DNA from: an uncultured Pseudomonadota bacterium
Lineage (GTDB): Bacteria; Myxococcota_A; Bradymonadia; Bradymonadales; GCA-2716585
Direction: 5' to 3'
Assembly (NCBI GenBank): GCA_937890335.1
Contig: CALBXO010000838.1
Coordinates: 1-39,952, forward strand
Length of the DNA stretch: 39,952 nucleotides
A model generated the notes under the pieces. The model saw nothing but the letters and a program-made list of their open reading frames with translations, was not told the DNA's origin and made no database searches. The position numbers were made by a program, and so were the translations under genes. This document shows positions 16,572 through 24,038 of this stretch, one piece after another (positions within the stretch are counted from its first letter, which is position 1; every line of letters starts with the position of its first letter).

Positions 16572-19126
16572 CTCCCTCCAACAATACAAATGGGGCTGGC
16601 ACAGCGGCCTCGGAGTCCCGCGCACGTCTACCTTGCCGCTCTCACTGCCCCCGCGGCTCCGCGCGGCGAAATTCTCCCTCGTGGATGGTGTGCGCGGCGC
16701 TGGTCGCGGTGGCTTTTTCCAGCCCTGCAGCGGCGGACACGCTGGACCTACGGCAAGCGTTTGGGCCAGACGGCGGTCTGATTCACGACGTCTCCTACGG
16801 CCCTGCCAAAGACGGTACCTGGGTGCCATTCGCGCTGACGGAAGTCGGCGTGTACGAGTTTGATGCGGCGGAGAACCTGTGGAAGCAGCTTCCGGTGCTG
16901 CCGCCCCAGGATCGGTTGGCGTCGCCGGTTCCCTGGCGCGTGGACTACGCGCATCTCGTGGCCGACGGCGGGCTGTATCGTCCGCGCGACCTGCAGCTGA
17001 CCATCACCACGAACCAGGTCTATGTGCTGGCCCAGGATGGCCGCCTGCACCGCGCGCCGCGCGCCGGGGGCTCGTGGGAGGCCTTTGCGCCGCCGGACAC
17101 CACGCATCTGGGCGCGCGGGCTTGGAGCAAGGCCAGCCGCTGGAGCGTGGCCGCCGGCCGCGTCGAGCTGGACCAGATCTTCGTCCTGCGCACGGACGGA
17201 GATGGAGCCGTCGAGAGGAGCAGGCTCTGGCGGTTTGATTCGGCGGCGGACGCATGGACGCACCAGGACATGCCCGGTCGGGCGGTGCTCACTGGCGTCC
17301 CGCGCGCCCGGACCGCCGGACGCTGGCGGCAGGTAGGGCTGACGCCGTCGCTGGCGGAGGGAGCGGACCGGTACCAGGTGGGGCATTTTCTGCGATTGCG
17401 CCTGACGGGCGACGACTCGACGCGGTTTCGTGACATCGCCTGGCGCGACCACCTGCGCAGCCGGAGCGCCGACACGCGGCGGGCATGCGCGGCGGCGACC
17501 GGGCTGATCGAGACCGGGACGGGCCTCGACGAGCCGCCGGTGCTCTTTGCGATTGGGCGCAGGACCGTGTGCATCTCCACCGACGGCGGGTCTCTGTTCG
17601 AGCCGCGCGCTGCGCCGGGCGACACGGACCGCACGGGCGACCTCACCGCTGCCGTGGCCTTTCCCATGCCGGGAGCCCCGGCTGGGGTCAGGCTGCTCGT
17701 AGCGACGGATGTGGCCTTTGATGTGGACGGACCCAAGACCCGTGCCCACGGCGGCCGACTGTTTCTGAGCGACGACGGAGGCCGGAACTGGCAGGACGCG
17801 ACCCCGGACATCGATGGACCGGGTGGCTTTCTCGGTCTCGCAGCGGGTCCAGGTGACGGCGAAAAAACAGAGATCTGGCTGCTGACCGGCCGCAGAGGTC
17901 TGTACCGTGGGACGGGGGGCCTTGGGTTTGTGCGCGCGTCGCGGGGTCTGAACGCGACCCCGATCCACGCCCTGGCTCGGGACCCCAACCAGGCGTTTGA
18001 CCTCCTGGCTGCGTCCCCCACCGGTCTCTACGACTGGTCTGGCGATTCGTGGGACCGGGCGTCGGTCATGGCGACGCGCTCGCTGGGCACGGCGCGGCGC
18101 GGCGCCGACGACAATGGGCAGATCTGGGCCGGGACCTATTGGGGCATCGTCCGATGGCGCAACCGCCACGGGCGTTGGCAGGACGCGAGGATTCCGCCGC
18201 CCGAGGAGGGCACCGCGCTGCGTGACATACGCGCCGAAACCGGGCGGTTGAGCAACCCGATCCCGGCGTCCGGCGGGATGCGGCCGGTGTCGCTGGTCGC
18301 CCCCACGGGAATTGACGAGCAAGGGCGGGACCGAGGCTATGCGTTGGTCGACGGTGAGGGTGTGTACCAGCTGTCGTACGAGGGCGTCTGGACGGCGCTG
18401 CCGCTGCCCGCTGCGCCGCCATTGCGCATCGTGGGCCTCGTCGCCGCACCCCTGCCCGATGGGACCTCAGGCGCGGTGGTGCTGACGCGGCGGACGTCAC
18501 CGGAGGGCTTTCTGGGGGGCGCCTACCTGCACCGTGGTAGCGGGGAGTGGGAGGCCTTGGACCTGCCGTCGGGCGCGGCGCCGCAGGCCGGACTGACCGG
18601 GGAGGACCGGGTCTGGATTGCCACCGTCGCGCGGGGCCTGCACGTGGCCTACACCAAGGAGACGGTGCCCAAGATCTCCCACATCGCGGACATCCCCTGC
18701 GAGCTGCTCGCGGACACGCCGGACGGCGAGGTGGCGTGTCTGACGCCCGAGGAGACCGGCGAGGCGGGTCCGGCCAGCCTTCGCGAGGGACGCAGCCTCG
18801 GCAAGGTTACCTTCCCGGCGGCCGATCCCCGTCCGTCCATGCGGCTCCTGGCCGCGAACCCGCGCGGGCGCAACTTTGCGCCGGCGGTGGCACTCACCTT
18901 CACCAAGAACCGCCTGGGCACCTGGCCATGGGTCAGTCCGGGCATTGCCGTGTATGGCCACGAGACAGGTATTGATCCCTTGTTGCCCGAGGTCGACGAC
19001 GCGCAGCCCGCGGACTGGACCTGGCTATGGGTGGCCACCGGAACCCTTGGCGGGCTCCTCTTGGCGTGGGTCCTGTGGCGGCTGTTTCGCCGCCGCAAGC
19101 GTCAGCTCACCGGGTCCAACGCCTGA
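16568..19126 (+). CDS. membrane-anchored beta-propeller (BNR/sortilin-like) protein
   Basis: There are 852 residues from GTG 16568, which overlaps the previous stop. ATG 16685 would start directly at the hydrophobic core of the signal (MVCAALVAVAFSSPAAA), without positive residues ahead of it. The start is therefore undecided. The mature region (about residues 60-810) consists of repeated beta-strand blades with Trp/Asp-rich turns. An Asp-box lies at LSDDGGRNWQD, as in BNR, sialidase and sortilin propellers. Near the C-terminus a single membrane helix (WLWVATGTLGGLLLAWVLW) is followed by RLFRRRKRQ, placing the propeller outside the inner membrane. No catalytic signature of a sialidase is seen. 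It probably acts with the secreted protein encoded by the coupled upstream gene. Confidence 0.85.
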   Translation: MTPSNNTNGAGTAASESRARLPCRSHCPRGSARRNSPSWMVCAALVAVAFSSPAAADTLDLRQAFGPDGGLIHDVSYGPAKDGTWVPFALTEVGVYEFDAAENLWKQLPVLPPQDRLASPVPWRVDYAHLVADGGLYRPRDLQLTITTNQVYVLAQDGRLHRAPRAGGSWEAFAPPDTTHLGARAWSKASRWSVAAGRVELDQIFVLRTDGDGAVERSRLWRFDSAADAWTHQDMPGRAVLTGVPRARTAGRWRQVGLTPSLAEGADRYQVGHFLRLRLTGDDSTRFRDIAWRDHLRSRSADTRRACAAATGLIETGTGLDEPPVLFAIGRRTVCISTDGGSLFEPRAAPGDTDRTGDLTAAVAFPMPGAPAGVRLLVATDVAFDVDGPKTRAHGGRLFLSDDGGRNWQDATPDIDGPGGFLGLAAGPGDGEKTEIWLLTGRRGLYRGTGGLGFVRASRGLNATPIHALARDPNQAFDLLAASPTGLYDWSGDSWDRASVMATRSLGTARRGADDNGQIWAGTYWGIVRWRNRHGRWQDARIPPPEEGTALRDIRAETGRLSNPIPASGGMRPVSLVAPTGIDEQGRDRGYALVDGEGVYQLSYEGVWTALPLPAAPPLRIVGLVAAPLPDGTSGAVVLTRRTSPEGFLGGAYLHRGSGEWEALDLPSGAAPQAGLTGEDRVWIATVARGLHVAYTKETVPKISHIADIPCELLADTPDGEVACLTPEETGEAGPASLREGRSLGKVTFPAADPRPSMRLLAANPRGRNFAPAVALTFTKNRLGTWPWVSPGIAVYGHETGIDPLLPEVDDAQPADWTWLWVATGTLGGLLLAWVLWRLFRRRKRQLTGSNA

Positions 19127-19156
19127 TCCACATCGAGCCCGCGGAACAATGGCGCC

Positions 19157-19185
19157 TTGACCTTCGCGGGTCCCGGGATTACTAC
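19157..19185 (+). promoter_or_regulatory. candidate sigma70 promoter for the fad operon
   Basis: TTGACC (19157-19162) and TACTAC (19180-19185) are separated by 17 bases and lie 41 bases before the fadN-type start. The -35 match is good and the -10 match is weak. The placement just ahead of the FadR-box-like palindrome supports the call. Confidence 0.4.
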
Positions 19186-19196
19186 TCCTTGGCGCG

Positions 19197-19214
19197 TGAC
19201 TGAATCCTCATTCA
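19197..19214. promoter_or_regulatory. FadR-box-like operator (TetR-family FadR type)
   Basis: The sequence TGACTGAATCCTCATTCA is an almost perfect palindrome with arms TGACTGA and TCATTCA. From memory, the Bacillus subtilis FadR box is TGAATGANTANTCATTCA, and all but two of the fixed positions match. The site lies 12 bases after the candidate -10 and four bases before the ribosome-binding site GGAGAGG. A repressor here would block initiation or early elongation of the fad operon. Such repressors are released by long-chain acyl-CoA. No fadR gene is in this window. Confidence 0.6.
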
Positions 19215-19225
19215 TTGGAGAGGCC

Positions 19226-21637
19226 ATGATCGATAAGATTCGTAGAGCGGCGGTCCTCGGGGCTGGTGTGATGGGCTCTGGCATTGCGGGACACCTCGCC
19301 AACGCCGGGATCCCCGTACTCATGCTGGACATCGTGCCGCCGAACCCCGGTTCTGGCGACGACACGAGCGACCCGGCTTTCCGCAACCGCTTCGCCGCGG
19401 GCGGGCTGGCGAAGATGCTCAAGCAGAAGCCGGCGCCCCTTTTCACCAACCAGGCGCAATCGCTGATCACCGTCGGCAATTTCGACGACGACCTGCACAA
19501 GATCGGTGACTGCGACTGGATCTGCGAAGTCGTCAAAGAGGATCTGGCGATCAAGCAACGGTTGTTCGCGAAGGTGGACGAGTTCCGACGCGAGGGATCG
19601 ATCATCTCCTCCAACACGTCGGGCCTGTCCGTGGCCGGAATGCTGGAGGGTCGCAGCGACGACTTCCGGAAGAATTTCCTCGTCACCCACTTCTTCAACC
19701 CCGTCCGCTATATGAAGCTCCTGGAGCTCGTGGAGGGGGATGAGACGGACCCGGCGGTCATGGCGTTCATGTCCGAGTTTGGGGCCAATGTCCTCGGCAA
19801 GGGCATCGTCTACGCCAAGGACACGACAAACTTCATCGCGAACCGCATCGGCGCCTACGGTATGTGCAAGACGCTGCACGTCATGGTGCGCGACGGTCAC
19901 AGCGTCGAGCTGGTGGACAAGGTCTTTGGGCCGGCCACCGGGCGGCCCAAGAGCGCGGTGTTCAAGACCGCTGATCTGGTGGGCCTCGATACGTTCTCGC
20001 ACGTGGCCCAGAACTGCTACGACTCGCTTCCGGACGACGAGGAGCGGGACGTGTTCCTGCTCCCGGACTTTGTCCACGGGATGATCGAGAAGGGCTACCT
20101 GGGGCGCAAAGCGGCCAGCGGCTTCTACAAGATGGTCAAGGAGGGCGGTGCGCGCACCGTCCTGTCCATCGACACAGACACGCTGGAGTACTCCGAGCAG
20201 GAGAAGGTGCGGTTTGCGTCCCTCGGTGCCGCGCGCAACGAGAAGGACACGAACAAGCGCCTCAAGGGCGTGATCAACGGCGACGACCCGGCTGCGCTGC
20301 TGGCCCGCGAGGTCACCTACGCGACGCTCGCATACTCGGCGCGACGCATGGGTGAGATTGCCGACGACGTGGTCAATATCGACCGCGGTTTGCGCTGGGG
20401 TTACGGCTGGGAGATCGGCCCGTTTGAGGCCTGGGATGCCATCGGTGTCAAAGAGGGTCTGGCCGGCATGAAGTCCGCTGGTGTGGACGTCCCCGCGTGG
20501 GTCGTGGACATGGTGGAGACCGGCCACGACAGCTTCTACAGCAAGGACGAAGCGGGCTACCCGACGTATTACGACATCGGCAAGAAGGCCTACGCCCGCG
20601 TGCCCCGCTCCGAGCGTGAGGAGAACCTGATGCTGCTCAAGAGCACCGGGCGCGCCACCAAGATCGCCGGCAACCTCAGCGCCAGCACCTGGGACCTGGG
20701 CGACGGCATCCTGGGGCTGGAGTTCCACAGCGCGCTCAACGCCAAGATGAACCCCATCGACGACGACATCGTCGGCATGATGGACTCCGCGTGCGACGAG
20801 CTGGAGAAGAACTTCGACGGCATGGTGATCTACCATGACGGGGACAACTTCTCGGCAGGCGCGAACCTGCTGCTGGTCTACATGCAGATCCAGCAGGGCA
20901 ACTGGGACGATCTGCGGACCATCGTGACGAGCTTCCAGGCGGCGAACCAGCGCATGCGCTACTCGTCCAAGCCCGTCGTGGCGGCGCCGGCTGGGCTTGC
21001 GCTCGGCGGCGGTGCGGAGGTGGTGCTCGGCGCCAACGCCATCCAGGCGGCGGCGGAGCTCTACATCGGCCTCGTGGAAGTCGGCATGGGGCTCATCCCT
21101 GGCGGCGGCGGGACGCTGAACCTGCTCAAGAACCTCTACGGACGCTACTCGAACGACCGGGATTTTGATCCTGCGCCGTTCATCAAGAAGGCGTTCCTCA
21201 CCATCGGAATGGCGCAGGTCGCCACGTCGGCGGAGCAGGGGCGCGAGTTTGGTTTCCTCCGGGAGACCGACGGCGTGTCGCTCAACCGCGACCAGCTCCT
21301 CTACGCGGCCAAGCAGCGTGCGCTGGGCATGGCCCGGACGGGCTTCACGGCGCCGCAGCCCAAGCAGTTCCGGCTGCCTGGACCCGACGGCGCAGCCACC
21401 GTGGACATGCTGCTGTACTCGATGGTGAAGAACCATCAGATCAGCGACCACGACCGGTTGATCGGCGCCAAGCTGGCCCGCGTATTGTGTGGTGGCGACA
21501 CCGGGCTGACCACGACTGTGAGCGAGGAGCGTCTGCTCGAGCTCGAGGCTGAAGCCTTCCTGTCCCTCTGCGGTGAGCAGAAGACGCAGGAGCGCATCGG
21601 TCACTTCCTGAACACCAGCAAACCCCTTCGGAACTAG
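19226..21637 (+). CDS. fadN: 3-hydroxyacyl-CoA dehydrogenase/enoyl-CoA hydratase (FadN type)
   Basis: The protein has 803 residues from ATG 19226, with ribosome-binding site GGAGAGG nearby. The NAD-binding domain is N-terminal (VLGAGVMGSGIAGHLA, about 9-24). The dehydrogenase C-terminal domains (about 190-430) include THFFNPVRYMKLLE and NFIANRIGAYG. The crotonase fold follows (about 490-720), with an oxyanion region (FSAGANL), APAGLALGGGAEV carrying a Glu, and GLVEVGMGLIPGGGG carrying the second Glu. This order, dehydrogenase then hydratase, matches Bacillus FadN and is the reverse of E. coli FadB/FadJ. It catalyses hydration and oxidation in the beta-oxidation spiral. The gene is followed by the thiolase after 12 bases and is probably controlled by the upstream palindrome. 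Confidence 0.93.
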   Translation: MIDKIRRAAVLGAGVMGSGIAGHLANAGIPVLMLDIVPPNPGSGDDTSDPAFRNRFAAGGLAKMLKQKPAPLFTNQAQSLITVGNFDDDLHKIGDCDWICEVVKEDLAIKQRLFAKVDEFRREGSIISSNTSGLSVAGMLEGRSDDFRKNFLVTHFFNPVRYMKLLELVEGDETDPAVMAFMSEFGANVLGKGIVYAKDTTNFIANRIGAYGMCKTLHVMVRDGHSVELVDKVFGPATGRPKSAVFKTADLVGLDTFSHVAQNCYDSLPDDEERDVFLLPDFVHGMIEKGYLGRKAASGFYKMVKEGGARTVLSIDTDTLEYSEQEKVRFASLGAARNEKDTNKRLKGVINGDDPAALLAREVTYATLAYSARRMGEIADDVVNIDRGLRWGYGWEIGPFEAWDAIGVKEGLAGMKSAGVDVPAWVVDMVETGHDSFYSKDEAGYPTYYDIGKKAYARVPRSEREENLMLLKSTGRATKIAGNLSASTWDLGDGILGLEFHSALNAKMNPIDDDIVGMMDSACDELEKNFDGMVIYHDGDNFSAGANLLLVYMQIQQGNWDDLRTIVTSFQAANQRMRYSSKPVVAAPAGLALGGGAEVVLGANAIQAAAELYIGLVEVGMGLIPGGGGTLNLLKNLYGRYSNDRDFDPAPFIKKAFLTIGMAQVATSAEQGREFGFLRETDGVSLNRDQLLYAAKQRALGMARTGFTAPQPKQFRLPGPDGAATVDMLLYSMVKNHQISDHDRLIGAKLARVLCGGDTGLTTTVSEERLLELEAEAFLSLCGEQKTQERIGHFLNTSKPLRN

Positions 21638-21649
21638 GAGAACGCAACA

Positions 21650-22816
21650 ATGACCCGAGAAGTCGTCATCGCTGACGCCCTCCGTACCCCGTTTGGGCGC
21701 GCTATCAAGGGCAGTTTCCGCAATACGCGGCCGGACACGCTCGCCGCCGTCGTCATCAAAGCTCTCCTCGAGCGCCTCCCGCAGGTGGACCCGTCCCAGG
21801 TCGAAGATCTGGTCGTCGGTTGCGCCATGCCGGAGGCCGAGCAGGGCATGAATGTGGCCCGTCTCATCGGGCTCATGTCCGGCCTCCCCGTGGAGGTCCC
21901 GGCCATGACCGTGAACCGTTTCTGCTGCTCCGGCTCGCAGACGATGGGCATGGTCGCCGACCGCATCGCGCTCGGTGGCTACGACATCGCCATCGCCGGC
22001 GGCACGGAGTCCATGTCCATGATTCCCATGGGCGGCAACAAGGTGTCCGTGAACCCTGAGCTCATGGCCAGTTTCCCGGAGGCGTACACGCCCATGGGAA
22101 CGACCGCCGAGATCGTGGCGCGGCGCTTTGAGGTCTCCCGCGAGGACCAGGACGCGTTTGCGGCCGAGTCCCATCAGCGCGCTGCAGCGGCCTACGAGAA
22201 GAACTTCTTCGCCGACGAGATCGTGCCCGTCACGACCACGGTCATGGGTCCCGACGGTGCCAAGGAGGTCACGGTCAGCCGCGACGAGTGCATCCGGCCC
22301 GACACCACTGCCGAGGGCCTCAAGCGGCTTCGGCCGGCCTTCGACCCCACGGGCTCCGTGACCGCGGGCAACGCCTCCCCACTGACCGACGGCGCGGCGT
22401 TTGGCGTGCTGATGGCCAAGGAGAAGGCCGAGGAGCTGGGTATCGACTACCTGGGCTACTTCCGCTCCTGGGTCGTGGTGGGTGTGGAGCCGGACATCAT
22501 GGGCACCGGCCCGGTCCCCGCCGTGCGCGCCCTGCTCAAGAAGACGGGACTGACGGTGGCGGACATCGACTGCTTCGAGCTCAACGAGGCTTTCGCGGCC
22601 CAGGGGCTCTACTGCATGCGCGAGCTGGGTCTGGACCCGGCGAAGGTGAACCCCAACGGCGGCGCCATCGCACTCGGACACCCGCTCGGCGCCACCGGCG
22701 CGCGCATGGTCGCGACGATCCTGCGGCACCTCAAAGCCACCGGCGGCAAGCGCGGCATCGTCACCATGTGCATCGGTGGTGGGATGGGCTTTGCGTGCCT
22801 GGTCGAGGCAGCTTGA
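21650..22816 (+). CDS. fadA: acetyl-CoA acyltransferase (3-ketoacyl-CoA thiolase)
   Basis: This 388-residue thiolase cleaves 3-ketoacyl-CoA to acetyl-CoA and a shortened acyl-CoA, the last beta-oxidation step. The nucleophilic Cys92 lies in VNRFCCSGSQ, where most thiolases read NRxCxSGLQ. The catalytic His is in LGHPLGATGAR and the second Cys in CIGGGMG near the C-terminus. AGGAGA lies eight bases before ATG 21650. The gap to the fadN-type gene is 12 bases, so the two form an operon. A strong hairpin follows the stop. No acyl-CoA dehydrogenase or ligase gene is present here, so the other steps must be encoded elsewhere. Confidence 0.95.
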   Translation: MTREVVIADALRTPFGRAIKGSFRNTRPDTLAAVVIKALLERLPQVDPSQVEDLVVGCAMPEAEQGMNVARLIGLMSGLPVEVPAMTVNRFCCSGSQTMGMVADRIALGGYDIAIAGGTESMSMIPMGGNKVSVNPELMASFPEAYTPMGTTAEIVARRFEVSREDQDAFAAESHQRAAAAYEKNFFADEIVPVTTTVMGPDGAKEVTVSRDECIRPDTTAEGLKRLRPAFDPTGSVTAGNASPLTDGAAFGVLMAKEKAEELGIDYLGYFRSWVVVGVEPDIMGTGPVPAVRALLKKTGLTVADIDCFELNEAFAAQGLYCMRELGLDPAKVNPNGGAIALGHPLGATGARMVATILRHLKATGGKRGIVTMCIGGGMGFACLVEAA

Positions 22817-22840
22817 TCCAACCGTAGTTCGTTTTGGTGG

Positions 22841-22872
22841 AGCGCGGTCCCGAAAACCATCGGGGCCGCGCT
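22841..22872 (+). terminator. hairpin terminator after the fad operon
   Basis: AGCGCGGTCCCGA (22841-22853) pairs with TCGGGGCCGCGCT (22860-22872) around AAACCA, giving a 13-bp stem with one G-U pair. It follows the thiolase stop by 24 bases. The sequence after it is T-rich but not a clean T-run, so termination may be partial. Confidence 0.65.
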
Positions 22873-22919
22873 TGGTCGTTCTTGCTCTCTGCGCTCAGGT
22901 GCGCATCATCGTTCCCGGC

Positions 22920-24038
22920 ATGTCCACCATCTCTACTGCTTCCTGGCGCGAGCAGCTGCGAAAGCGGCTCGGCGTTCAGCTCAAACCGCCACGGCGCCTG
23001 AAGTTCACCCGTGAGGGCAAGTACTTTACGGGTATGACGCTGTTGATCGGTTTTGGCGCCATCAACACCGGCAACAACCTCCTGTACCTGCTGCTCGGCA
23101 TGATGTTGGCGCTGATCATCCTCAGTGGCGTGTTGAGCGAGACCGTGCTGCAGAAGCTGCAGGTGCGTCGCAAGCTCCCGGACAGGCTGTTTGCCGGGCA
23201 GCCGGCGCTCGTGGAGTTGACCCTCACCAACAACAAGCCGCGGGCTGCGAGCTACTCAATCCAGGTGCTCGACCGGATTGAGGGTGTGAAGTCCGCGGAC
23301 CGGCCCGGTGTCTACTACATCCGTGTAGACGCGGGCACCTCCCAGAGCTCGCAGTACCGCTACGCGTTTGCGCGGCGGGGCCGCTTTCTGATCGAGGGGG
23401 TGGAGATCGCCACACGTTTTCCCTTTGAGCTGTTCCTCAAGAGCCGGGATCTCGACGAGCGTGACGTCGCCGTCGTGGTGTTCCCGGACCCGATTGACCC
23501 CCCACCGCTGCGCACAAGGGCCGCGGAGCTGACCGGAGACGTCTCGCGCCAGCGGGTGGGTCATGGTGGGGACTTCCACGGACTGCGCGACCACCGCGAG
23601 GGGGACGACGCGCGCAACATCCACTGGAAGACCACCGCGCGACGGGGCGAGGTCATCACCAAGGAGTTCGAGGAAGAGGAGGCGCGCTCAGTGACCGTGT
23701 GCGTGGACCACCGGGAGCGCTCCGAGGACGGCAGCGACGACGTTGAGCACGCCATCCGTGTCGCTGCGGGCCTGTGTCGCGACTTTCTGGCGCGCGGCTA
23801 CGCCGTGGGTCTGGGCACGCTTTCGGGCACGGTGCGACCGGGGACTGGACCCGGCCACCTGGACCGCATCTTCCATGAGCTCGCAGTGCTGGAAGCCGCG
23901 GACGACGATGGCAGCCCATTTGTGGTGCAGGGCGGGGCGAATTGCGTCGTCGTGGGACCTGTCGCGAACGCCCCGGCGGTCGCCGGAGGGCGCGTGCTGG
24001 AGCACCTGGTGGTGACGGCGCCGGAGGTGGACCCTTGA
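22920..24038 (+). CDS. DUF58 family membrane protein
   Basis: The protein has 372 residues from ATG 22920. Two adjacent hydrophobic segments near the N-terminus (about 33-66, GMTLLIGFGAINTGNNLLYLLLGMMLALIIL in part) anchor it. An Ig-like region (about 80-190) and the DUF58 signature FHGLRDHREGDDARNIHWKTTAR (in part) follow. The C-terminal part resembles a von Willebrand A-type fold, with VTVCVDHRE. DUF58 proteins usually occur with a MoxR ATPase and a membrane transglutaminase. Here the transglutaminase overlaps by four bases, but no MoxR gene is adjacent. The exact role of the family is unclear; envelope protein maturation is often proposed. The start has only a weak ribosome-binding site. 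Confidence 0.88.
   Translation: MSTISTASWREQLRKRLGVQLKPPRRLKFTREGKYFTGMTLLIGFGAINTGNNLLYLLLGMMLALIILSGVLSETVLQKLQVRRKLPDRLFAGQPALVELTLTNNKPRAASYSIQVLDRIEGVKSADRPGVYYIRVDAGTSQSSQYRYAFARRGRFLIEGVEIATRFPFELFLKSRDLDERDVAVVVFPDPIDPPPLRTRAAELTGDVSRQRVGHGGDFHGLRDHREGDDARNIHWKTTARRGEVITKEFEEEEARSVTVCVDHRERSEDGSDDVEHAIRVAAGLCRDFLARGYAVGLGTLSGTVRPGTGPGHLDRIFHELAVLEAADDDGSPFVVQGGANCVVVGPVANAPAVAGGRVLEHLVVTAPEVDP
24023..24037 (+). promoter_or_regulatory. strong ribosome-binding site fixing a TTG start
   Basis: GGAGGTGG at 24023-24030 is four bases before TTG at 24035-24037. It is the best Shine-Dalgarno match seen in the window. It makes the TTG, overlapping the DUF58 stop as TTGA, the likely start of the transglutaminase gene. 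Confidence 0.7.

Noticed and set aside
19208-22729. Long open frame of about 1170 codons on the minus strand
   Set aside because: It lies wholly antisense to fadN and fadA, which have clear motifs. Its translation is His/Arg/Val-rich with no recognisable domain.
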